Part shown: positions 8,630 through 20,094 of the stretch, piece after piece
Numbering within the stretch: the first letter of the stretch is position 1
Layout of the letters: every line of letters begins with the position of its first letter
Assembly: GCA_958348245.1 (NCBI GenBank)
Contig: CATVYJ010000004.1
Location: 1 to 64,000, forward strand
Length of the DNA stretch: 64,000 nucleotides
Direction of reading: 5' to 3'
Origin: an uncultured Veillonellaceae bacterium
GTDB taxonomy: Bacteria > Bacillota > Negativicutes > Veillonellales > Dialisteraceae
Notes under the pieces: generated by a model
Told to the model about the DNA's origin: nothing
Database searches by the model: none
The model's input: the letters and a program-made list of their open reading frames with translations, nothing else
Made by a program: the position numbers and the translations under genes

Positions 8630-10774
8630 TCAGCTTTTTACGGGGACGTACGGTTCCATGCGCTGCTTGAGCGTCATCTGATCCTCCCGATCGCGCTCCT
8701 CTGCGATGTGCTGGAACCAGGACTGCGCGCAGATCCGGTTTTCCGAGGCGATGGTCTTCGTCCACGTGCCGTCAGGCTGCATGACGTGCGCTTTCTGGTT
8801 GTCCGCCAGCTCCGCGTCGAGCATCTTCTTCAGACGCGCCCGGAGATCGGGATCTTCCACGGGCACCATCAGCTCCACGCGGTCATTCAGATTGCGCGGC
8901 ATCCAGTCGGCGCTGCCGATGTAGATTTCCTCCCGGCCTCCGTTGGCAAACCAGAAGACGCGGCTGTGCTCGAGGAAACGGCCCACGAGGCTCCGTACGG
9001 TGATGTTGTCCGAAAGCCCGGGAATACCCGGAATGAGCACGCAGATCCCCCGCACGATGAGCTCGATTTTCACGCCTGCTGCGGATGCTTCATACAGTTT
9101 GGCGATCATTTCCCTGTCGAGGAGGGAATTCATCTTGATGATCATATGCGCCGGCTCTCCGTCTTTCGCATGGGCGATTTCCCGGTCGATGAAGGAAATG
9201 CACCGCTCCCGCAAATTGAGAGGCGCCACGATGAACGTATTCCACATGGGCGGATCGGAGTAGCCCGAGAGCAGATTGAAGAAGGCCGACGCATCCACGC
9301 CGAAGAGGTCGTTGCAGGTGAGGATCCCCAGATCGGTGTAGAGCTTGGCCGTGGAGGCGTTGTAGTTGCCCGTGGCCACGTGGACGTAGCGGCGGATGCC
9401 GTCTTTTTCCCGGCGGATGACGAGGGTGCACTTGGAGTGGGTCTTCAGTCCCACAAGGCCATAGATGACGTGCGCTCCCGCCTTTTCCAGCCGGCGCGCC
9501 ATGAGGATGTTGTTCGCCTCGTCGAAGCGGGCCTTGACTTCCATGAGGACCGTCACCTGCTTGCCGTTCTGCGCGGCCCGCTCGAGCGCGCGGATGATAG
9601 GGCTCTGGGAGCTCACGCGGTACAGGGTCTGTTTGATGGCGAGGACGTCCCTGTCGTCCGCTGCAGTAGACACAAATTTGACTACCGAATCGTCGAAGGA
9701 TTCGTACGGCAGATGGATAAGCATGTCTTTCCGGCGGATCATGTCGAAAATATTGCCGCCGCCCAGCTGGATGGCGCTCCACGGGCGGTGGGGGTGCGCT
9801 TCCGCATAGCGGAGCCGGTCGTACCCCTTGATTCCGCAGAAAGAGAAATACATGGTGAGGTCAATGGGGCCGTCGATTTCATAGAGATCCGCTTTCTCGA
9901 GGCTGGTGGATTCCGCCATGAACCGCTGGGTGAAGCGGCTCGTTCCCGCTTCAAATTCAAGGCGCACCGCTTCCCCTTTCTGCCGCTTCCGGAGTTGCCG
10001 CTCCACCTCCACCACGAGATCCTTCGCGTCTTCCTCGTCGATGTAGAGGTCCGCGTCGCGGGTGAGGCGGAAGGCCCGCGCTTCCAGCACGTCGAAGCCC
10101 ACGAAAAGGCGGGGCGCGAAATGGCGGATCACATTCTCCAGCAGCACGAAATCTTTCCGGTCCGGGAAATCGGGATTCTGCGGGAGAGCAATGATGCGCG
10201 GCAGCACGGACGGCACAGGAACGATGGCGGTTTTCACGTCGATATCGTCGTCATCCGCGTTCTCTTTTTTCTCGTTCTTCTCCAGCAGCATGGCCAGATT
10301 GAGGCTCTTTGACGCAAGGAACGGGAAGGGGTGGGACGAGTTGACCGCCATGGGCGTCACCACGGGGAAAATTTCCCGTTCAAAATATTCGTCCAGCCAC
10401 CGGCGCTGCGCTTCCGACGCCTCGTCCGGCTCGATGAAGCACAGTCCTTCTTTTTCAAGAGACGCGAGGATATCCTTCAGGCAGGCGTACTGCCGGGCCA
10501 CGAGCGTCTGGCAGGCTTCGGAAATCCCGGCGAGCTGTTCCGCGGGCGTCATGTTTGCGATGTCCCGGCGCTCCACCCCGTTTTCCACCTGATGCTTCAG
10601 CCCGGATACGCGGATCATGAAAAATTCATCCAGATTGGACGCGGTGATGGCGAGGAATTTCAGCTTTTCCAGGAGCGGGTTGTTCGGGTCGACCGCTTCT
10701 TCCAGCACCCGTTCGTTAAATGCCAGCCACGAGAGCTCGCGGTTCAGATAATACTGGTGATCTTGAAAATTCAT
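8630..10774 (-). CDS. ppk: Polyphosphate kinase 1
   Basis: 714 residues, normal for PPK1, which makes polyphosphate from ATP reversibly at the inner membrane or in the cytosol. The N-terminal domain begins YYLNRELSWLAFNERVL, followed by NLDEFFMIRVSGLK. The core has two HKD-like motifs: GLKTHSKCTLVIRRE and YVHVATGNYN. The His of the latter (about residue 465) should be autophosphorylated. The C-terminus has VELMVPVEDP. It starts 6 bp after a Ppx-like gene, so synthesis and a polyphosphate-binding paralogue are one operon. A true exopolyphosphatase is divergently encoded next door. Confidence 0.97.
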   Translation of the reverse strand: MNFQDHQYYLNRELSWLAFNERVLEEAVDPNNPLLEKLKFLAITASNLDEFFMIRVSGLKHQVENGVERRDIANMTPAEQLAGISEACQTLVARQYACLKDILASLEKEGLCFIEPDEASEAQRRWLDEYFEREIFPVVTPMAVNSSHPFPFLASKSLNLAMLLEKNEKKENADDDDIDVKTAIVPVPSVLPRIIALPQNPDFPDRKDFVLLENVIRHFAPRLFVGFDVLEARAFRLTRDADLYIDEEDAKDLVVEVERQLRKRQKGEAVRLEFEAGTSRFTQRFMAESTSLEKADLYEIDGPIDLTMYFSFCGIKGYDRLRYAEAHPHRPWSAIQLGGGNIFDMIRRKDMLIHLPYESFDDSVVKFVSTAADDRDVLAIKQTLYRVSSQSPIIRALERAAQNGKQVTVLMEVKARFDEANNILMARRLEKAGAHVIYGLVGLKTHSKCTLVIRREKDGIRRYVHVATGNYNASTAKLYTDLGILTCNDLFGVDASAFFNLLSGYSDPPMWNTFIVAPLNLRERCISFIDREIAHAKDGEPAHMIIKMNSLLDREMIAKLYEASAAGVKIELIVRGICVLIPGIPGLSDNITVRSLVGRFLEHSRVFWFANGGREEIYIGSADWMPRNLNDRVELMVPVEDPDLRARLKKMLDAELADNQKAHVMQPDGTWTKTIASENRICAQSWFQHIAEERDREDQMTLKQRMEPYVPVKS

Positions 10775-10780
10775 CGTCGC

Positions 10781-12337
10781 TTACCTCCGCACCAATTCCG
10801 CATCCATGCCGAATACGTTTCGGAACAAATCCTTTTCCTTCTCAAACATCCACGACTCGAGAGCCGTATTCTCCGGGCTGTCGTACTGCACGATCAGCCG
10901 GTCTTCCGCAAGGCGCGCCGTCACGTCCCGGAGCTTCTGCTTGCGGGAAACGTCCATGGCCCGCACGAGGCGGAAGATGGCCACCAACTTCAGCACGGTC
11001 ATCTTCGCGTGCTCGTCCAGCACGCGGAAAGGCTCGTCGTCGTCGCTGGGGAATTTTCCGTGATCGTAGAAAACAATGCACGCCACTACGTCCTTCTCCC
11101 GGTCGGAAATGCCGAAGATATCGATGCCCTGCACGATGCGGCACGCCTGCTGGCTCCGTCCGAGAAGATTCATGTATTTCCCCACCTGGCAGAGAATGAT
11201 GGCCATGCGCAGAAGAAATTCTTCCCGGGGCCCGAGGCCGTTCTCTTCGCGGAAGGTCTCCAGAATACTGTGCGCCGCTTTTTCCATGGCGACCGCGTGA
11301 TCCGGTTCGTAGTAGTACCGCCCCGCGATGGACCGGGCGAGTTCAAGATTCTGCGCGCGCATGAAGGCCAGCTCGGGGTCCCGGGTCTTCATCACGCCGT
11401 AAAAGAGCGACAGCGCCTCGATGAAGGTGGTGCCCATCATGACCATGCGCTCCACGGGCACATTGTCGAGGATTTCCTTGTACATATGCGCCGTGGGAAT
11501 GACCACCGCGGCGGATTCGGCGCTGATGCGGTACTTCTGCACCAGCATGGACGGCGGCAGGTGCGCTGCCTCCCGATAGAGCGCAAAGAAGCGCGCCGGA
11601 TCGGCCTGCAACATGTCCTGATGATCCATGTCGAGCCCCATGAGAGACGCCATGATGCGCGCTTCCCGGCCGGAGAGAACAAGGCACCGCGGATGATACA
11701 TGCGGATGGCCTGCCAGAGCGGCGCCATGACGGAATGGATGTACTCGGCCATGGCCTGCGGGAAATCCTGCGAATCTCTCTGGTTCAGCTTGAAGCTCTC
11801 CAGGAGGCGGAGCGTCCCCACGTGCACGTTCTGCTGGTACTTGAGCGTGCCCTGCTCCCATACGGTGAGCCCCATGCAGCCCGACGTGATGTCCACGAAG
11901 AGAAAATTCACGCCCAGCCCGTAGCTCATGGCGCGGTTGACCCCGCGGATGCGGTGCTGCAGGAGAAAATGCTTGAAATAAATTTCCTGGGGCATATCCA
12001 CCACGTGCACGTCAAACCCGGTGTGCACCCGAATGAGGTCGAGGATGGACCGGCGGTTCTTCGCTTCGCGGAAAATCGCCGTGGCGTACACGGAGTAATC
12101 GGCGACGCGGTAGTCCTCCAGAAGCTGCTTCAGCCCGTTCAGCATGCCGCAGAGGCGGCGGATGGACGCGAAGGAAAGCTGCTTCTTCATGAAGACCTCC
12201 TCGCCGAAGGTGATCCCCTTTTTCACCTCTTCGATGACTTTGATCTCGTCGATGCCGCGGTACTCCACGATGCGCATGGAAAGCGCCGAAGAGCCGATGT
12301 GGATGATGCCGTAAATGAGCGGTTGTTGTTGTGCCAT
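10781..12337 (-). CDS. Degenerate Ppx/GppA-like protein with HD-type C-terminus
   Basis: About 518 residues with the Ppx/GppA layout: ASKHA-type N-terminal half, then a helical HD-like region. Key residues are altered. The phosphate-1 loop, normally DLGSNS, reads HIGSSA. The phosphate-2 loop, normally DIGGGS or DLGGAS, reads DITSGC. It is therefore probably not an active exopolyphosphatase and may bind polyphosphate or (p)ppGpp as a regulator; that is inference. The start is placed at MAQQQP with GAGGG upstream; an in-frame GTG four codons earlier is possible. It lies directly upstream of ppk and is divergent from a Ppx that keeps the motifs. Confidence 0.8.
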   Translation of the reverse strand: MAQQQPLIYGIIHIGSSALSMRIVEYRGIDEIKVIEEVKKGITFGEEVFMKKQLSFASIRRLCGMLNGLKQLLEDYRVADYSVYATAIFREAKNRRSILDLIRVHTGFDVHVVDMPQEIYFKHFLLQHRIRGVNRAMSYGLGVNFLFVDITSGCMGLTVWEQGTLKYQQNVHVGTLRLLESFKLNQRDSQDFPQAMAEYIHSVMAPLWQAIRMYHPRCLVLSGREARIMASLMGLDMDHQDMLQADPARFFALYREAAHLPPSMLVQKYRISAESAAVVIPTAHMYKEILDNVPVERMVMMGTTFIEALSLFYGVMKTRDPELAFMRAQNLELARSIAGRYYYEPDHAVAMEKAAHSILETFREENGLGPREEFLLRMAIILCQVGKYMNLLGRSQQACRIVQGIDIFGISDREKDVVACIVFYDHGKFPSDDDEPFRVLDEHAKMTVLKLVAIFRLVRAMDVSRKQKLRDVTARLAEDRLIVQYDSPENTALESWMFEKEKDLFRNVFGMDAELVRR

Positions 12338-12630
12338 GATGTCCCTCACTGCGTTTCTGCGGAGCGCCGCCCCGCATATATCCTTATTATTTTTATTATA
12401 CTATAATTGACTGCTTATTTTGTATGGTTTCCGTATGGAAATGATGAACGTCCCGTAAAAATTTCCGCCGGGCGCGGGCGGAGGGAAATTTTTCGGAGAA
12501 AATCGCCGCTCCCCTTTTTACAGCGCCGGGAACAATGATGTAAAATAAAAGAAAACACTTCATAAATAGAGAGAAGGATTGTTTTTATTTTCCCGGAGCG
12601 CCGCTCCTTTTCACAGAAAAGAGTCTATCC
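12338..12630. other. Divergent intergenic region between the two ppx genes
   Basis: 293 bp. It holds a minus-strand TATAAT (12400-12395) that may serve the ppx-like/ppk operon, a long inverted repeat at 12457-12493 (AAAAATTTCC / GGAAATTTTT arms around a GC-rich core) and the plus-strand promoter described separately. Confidence 0.6.
12517..12546 (+). promoter_or_regulatory. Promoter of ppx
   Basis: TTTACA (12517-12522), 18 bp spacer, TAAAAT (12541-12546). Confidence 0.45.
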
Positions 12631-14214
12631 ATGGAACGCATTGCCATCATCGATCTCGGTTCCAATTCCATCCGGTTCATCATCATGCAGGTGACCGGCG
12701 CGGGGGCCTACAAGCTGATCTATCAGGAGAAGAAATCCATCCGCCTCTCCGAGGGCATGACAAAGGAGGACCGCATGCTCACCGAAGCGGCGCAGCGCCG
12801 GGCCCTCGACTGCCTCCGGGTATACGCCCACGCCGCGCGGGTGCTCCACGTGACGAAAATCCTCGCCGTGGCCACCGCCGCCGTGCGCAGCGCCCGCAAC
12901 GGCGCGTCGTTCCTGAAACGGGTGCGCACCACCACGGGCATCCCCATGACCATCATCAGCGGCCGCGAAGAGGCGCGCCTCGGCTTTTCCGGCGTCATTC
13001 ACACCATCGACGAGCGCGACTTTCTCCTCTTCGATCTGGGCGGAGCGAGCGTGGAGATCTCTCTCGTGAAAGACAAGCGCCGCCTCCATTCGGTGAGCAT
13101 TCCCATGGGCGCGGTGACTCTCACGGAGCTCTTCGGCAGCGCCGACACCGTCTCCGCGGAGAAAAAGGCCCAGATCCAGCGCTACATCCGCCGGCAGCTC
13201 GCCGCCGTGCCCTGGCTTCCCAGAACGCCGCTGCCCGTCATCGGCATCGGCGGCACCGTGCGCAATCTCGCAAAGATCTACCAGCGGCGCATCCAGTATC
13301 CCCTGCCGAAGCTCCACAATTTCCAGTTTCCCGCGAAAAGCCTCTTCCCCCTCGTGGATGAACTCTGCCGGAAAAATTTCGCGGAGCGCAAGCGCATCTC
13401 CGGCCTCTCCTCGGAACGGGCGGACATCATCATCGCCGGCGCGCTCGTCGTGGCGGAGCTGGTCTCCCTCACCGGCGCGGAAAGCCTCACCATCTCCGGC
13501 TGCGGCATCCGGGAAGGGCTCTTCTTCCATTACTACGACCCGCTCTACGGCAAGGAGCGCGACTGGGAGCACCGCATGCTGCTCTCGTCCGTGCGGAACT
13601 ACCGCAAGACCCTCCCCCTGGACGACCTTTCCCACACGCGCTATGTCACGGCCATGGCGGACTACCTCTTCGACCACTGGAAGAGCCTTCACGGCCTCTC
13701 CGACCGGGACCGGCTCCTTCTCACCGCGGCGGGCATGCTCCACGACATCGGCGGTCTCATCAATTACTACAGCCACGCCCGGCACAGCGCGTACATGATC
13801 GCCAACGCGCACCTCTTCGGCCTCACCCACAAAGAACAGCTCATCTGCTCTCTCATCGCCGCGTTCCATCACGGCTACTCGGGCAAGCTCCTCAAGACGA
13901 GCTCCCACCTGTCGCTCATCAACAGCGACGACCTTTCGCGGGTGCGCAAGCTGTCCCTTTTCCTCTCCATCGCGGAAGGGCTGGACGAGACGAAAGAACA
14001 GTGCATCACCCGCCTCGTGTGCCACACCTCCCCGAAGGCGGCGGAACTGCGGATCTACACGAATCAGGACAGCTTCGACGTGCAGGCCCACGCCCTGCAG
14101 CCCTTCCTGCGCCCCTTCGAGAAAACCTTCGGCCGTCCCCTCGACCTGCAGTGGTTCCCTGGAACCCGCCAGCCCTCCCTCTTCAAAAAAGAAGAACCGG
14201 ATCTGGAAAAATAA
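12631..14214 (+). CDS. ppx: Exopolyphosphatase / guanosine pentaphosphatase
   Basis: 527 residues. The N-terminal ASKHA domains keep the catalytic loops: IAIIDLGSNSIRFII at residue 4, IISGREEARLGF near 110 (catalytic Glu) and LLFDLGGASVEIS near 131. The C-terminal half is an HD-type domain (AGMLHDIGGLINYYSHARHS near 370; LIAAFHHGYS). It hydrolyses terminal phosphates of polyphosphate and possibly pppGpp. It is divergent from the ppk operon, giving synthesis and breakdown genes side by side. Full length with intact motifs, unlike its neighbour at 10781-12337. Confidence 0.93.
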   Translation: MERIAIIDLGSNSIRFIIMQVTGAGAYKLIYQEKKSIRLSEGMTKEDRMLTEAAQRRALDCLRVYAHAARVLHVTKILAVATAAVRSARNGASFLKRVRTTTGIPMTIISGREEARLGFSGVIHTIDERDFLLFDLGGASVEISLVKDKRRLHSVSIPMGAVTLTELFGSADTVSAEKKAQIQRYIRRQLAAVPWLPRTPLPVIGIGGTVRNLAKIYQRRIQYPLPKLHNFQFPAKSLFPLVDELCRKNFAERKRISGLSSERADIIIAGALVVAELVSLTGAESLTISGCGIREGLFFHYYDPLYGKERDWEHRMLLSSVRNYRKTLPLDDLSHTRYVTAMADYLFDHWKSLHGLSDRDRLLLTAAGMLHDIGGLINYYSHARHSAYMIANAHLFGLTHKEQLICSLIAAFHHGYSGKLLKTSSHLSLINSDDLSRVRKLSLFLSIAEGLDETKEQCITRLVCHTSPKAAELRIYTNQDSFDVQAHALQPFLRPFEKTFGRPLDLQWFPGTRQPSLFKKEEPDLEK

Positions 14215-14256
14215 AAATATCCCTGCCCGGATTTCCGCGGCAGGGATATTTTTTGC
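14215..14256. terminator. Bidirectional terminator between ppx and the racemase-like gene
   Basis: Hairpin with 11-bp arms (ATATCCCTGCC 14217-14227; GGCAGGGATAT 14239-14249) flanked by an A run and a T run, so it can act on both converging transcripts. Confidence 0.85.
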
Positions 14257-14281
14257 CCAAAACAGGAAATGCACGCTCTCT

Positions 14282-14974
14282 TTATTGAAGCGCCTGTTCA
14301 TAAATGGCGTCAATGTGTACCTGAGTCGTATCCACAACAGGGACCGCCACATCTTCCGCCCGTATGGCTATCGGCAGTTCCGTACAGCCGAGTACGAGAG
14401 CATCCGCGCTTTCCCAGGCAATATATTCATTGGCCAGCGCGATGATTTTCTCTCTGTCACCGGGAATGACTATGCCATTTTCCAAATTCGGATAGATCAA
14501 ATTCCCCAGCAAAGAAATATCCGTGCTGCCGGGAATGATTGCGGTGATCCCATTTTCTGCCAGCGCTTTTTCATACAGGCCGCTGCGTAAAGTCAATTCC
14601 GTCCCCAAAATAAGCGCCCTTTGAAAATGACGCCGCTTCATTTCTCTGACTGTCGCCTCGACGATGCTCACCACCGGCAGGGGAAAGGCATCGCAGATCC
14701 TGTCCCATACGATATGTTCGGTGTTTGCCGTAATTGCGGCGATCTCCGCGCCAGCCGCCTTCAAATTTCCAAGGCTGGCAAGCAGGGACTCTCCCAGGGC
14801 CGCATAATCGCCCTTTGCAAGCATTTCATCATGCCGCCGCATATTTACGCTGTCGATCACAATTTCCGGATACATGCGGCCGCCCTGCCCGTCCAGGCTT
14901 TTTCGTATGAGCCCCCAGTAATAAGCGGCCGTTGAAGCGGGCCCTATGCCCCCGACGAGTCCGATTTTTTTCAT
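14282..14974 (-). CDS. Aspartate/glutamate racemase-family protein
   Basis: About 230 residues of the Asp/Glu racemase superfamily. It starts MKKIGLVGGIGPASTAAYYW, like aspartate racemases and YgeA. The second catalytic motif LGCTELP near residue 190 keeps its Cys. The first motif, normally CNTxH (or CTNT in YgeA), reads ITANTEH, so the residue directly before NT is Ala. Cofactor-independent racemisation needs two acid/base residues, so activity may be lost or changed. The gene is visibly more AT-rich than its neighbours and lies beside a decayed transposase, consistent with acquisition. The start at MKKIG is chosen over an upstream Met by homology. Confidence 0.8.
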   Translation of the reverse strand: MKKIGLVGGIGPASTAAYYWGLIRKSLDGQGGRMYPEIVIDSVNMRRHDEMLAKGDYAALGESLLASLGNLKAAGAEIAAITANTEHIVWDRICDAFPLPVVSIVEATVREMKRRHFQRALILGTELTLRSGLYEKALAENGITAIIPGSTDISLLGNLIYPNLENGIVIPGDREKIIALANEYIAWESADALVLGCTELPIAIRAEDVAVPVVDTTQVHIDAIYEQALQ

Positions 14975-15021
14975 TTTCCGCCTCCCTGGCATAGCATATC
15001 TTTATCCTCATGATTATCTGA

Positions 15022-15322
15022 TTATACAAAAAATTTTCGCAAATCATATGGCCAGTCATTGAGAACCGTTCCCTGAAAATTGATATACGACACAAATTCT
15101 CGATTTTCTTTCAGTCGATTCTTAATATATTCTCTGATTTCCTGTATTCTTTCCTACTGGATCTACGGAATAGCCTCGGCACCAAAATGACTTTCCTCCA
15201 TATCCGTACTTCATGGTTCCCCACGCCGCATCGCTCTCCAGACGGCTCTTCTTTTCAGATCTCTCATAAAATCAGATGCGCTGATCTTTATATGCGCCAA
15301 GCCATGGATATCCTTCCATGCA
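15022..15322 (-). pseudogene. Decayed IS200/IS605-type TnpA transposase
   Basis: Minus-strand frames carry fragments typical of Y1 transposases. They are GLAHIK (usual N-terminal SLAHTKW), ISASDFMRDLKRR (usual ISVSSFMGYLKGKS), KYGYGGKSFWCRGYSVDPVG (usual KYGNRHFWCRGYYVDTVG) and EYIKNRLKEN near the C-terminus, ending at a TAA at 15022. Several frameshifts and stops separate them, and about 60 residues seem to be missing between the first two. An AAGGAGG site remains near the 5' end. No TnpB is seen. Confidence 0.7.
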
Positions 15323-15431
15323 AAGACCTCCTTATTTCTTTTTGCTTATGTCCGGTTGCCGCAGACTGACATTTGCATTTTATAAGGAGGACTTTGTGTT
15401 TACAACCATAGGATGCAGAGCTGGAAACCTT

Positions 15432-15464
15432 GGAAACCACCCCGGTCGAACCGGAGTGGTTTCC
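15432..15464. repeat. 33-bp near-perfect palindrome upstream of the TnpA remnant
   Basis: Arms GGAAACCAC and GTGGTTTCC, then after one mismatch CCGGT/ACCGG around a 3-nt loop. It is about 110 bp upstream of the transposase remnant. IS200-type elements carry hairpins at their left end, so this may be the old element boundary. Confidence 0.55.
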
Positions 15465-15534
15465 CCACACAAAAAAGACATTTCGCAGAATGCCTTTTGG
15501 CAATACCGTCATTATCCGCATCTGCAAGACGCAA

Positions 15535-15565
15535 CAAAAAATGCCTCCCCCGAAAGAGAAGCATT
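15535..15565 (-). terminator. Terminator after tRNA-Val
   Basis: Minus-strand hairpin AATGC..CTC / GGG..GCATT with a TTTC loop and a following TTTTTTG run. Confidence 0.7.
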
Positions 15566-15571
15566 GATTGG

Positions 15572-15648
15572 TGGTGGGACTACTGTGGTTCGAACACAGG
15601 ACCTCTTCGATGTGAGCGAAGCGCTCTAACCAGCTGAGCTATAGCCCC
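15572..15648 (-). tRNA. tRNA-Val (anticodon CAC)
   Basis: 77 nt. Acceptor GGGGCTA pairs with TAGTCCC. The anticodon stem is CTTCG/CGAAG with loop CTCACAT, the T-arm is CTGTG-TTCGAAC-CACAG, and the CCA is encoded. It reads GUG. Confidence 0.93.
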
Positions 15649-15705
15649 CTGCAATGGTCTAATTTTATCACGCTTTCCAAAAGATTGCAAGACCCTCCGG
15701 CCAAT

Positions 15706-20047
<4,342 letters not shown>

Positions 20048-20063
20048 ATCCGCACAGAAAAAA

Positions 20064-20090
20064 ACTCCCGCCATGGGAGTCTTTTCTTTT
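20064..20090. terminator. Terminator between the two convergent helicase genes
   Basis: Hairpin ACTCCC/GGGAGT (20064-20069 and 20075-20080) with an A run on one side and a T run on the other, usable in both directions. Confidence 0.75.
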
Positions 20091-20094
20091 GCGC

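Noticed and set aside
15402..15629. Plus-strand GTG ORF with a strong AAGGAGG site
   Set aside because: It reads through the palindrome, the tRNA-Val terminator and the tRNA-Val gene on the opposite strand; no homology is visible. The AAGGAGG is likely chance or part of the old IS leader.
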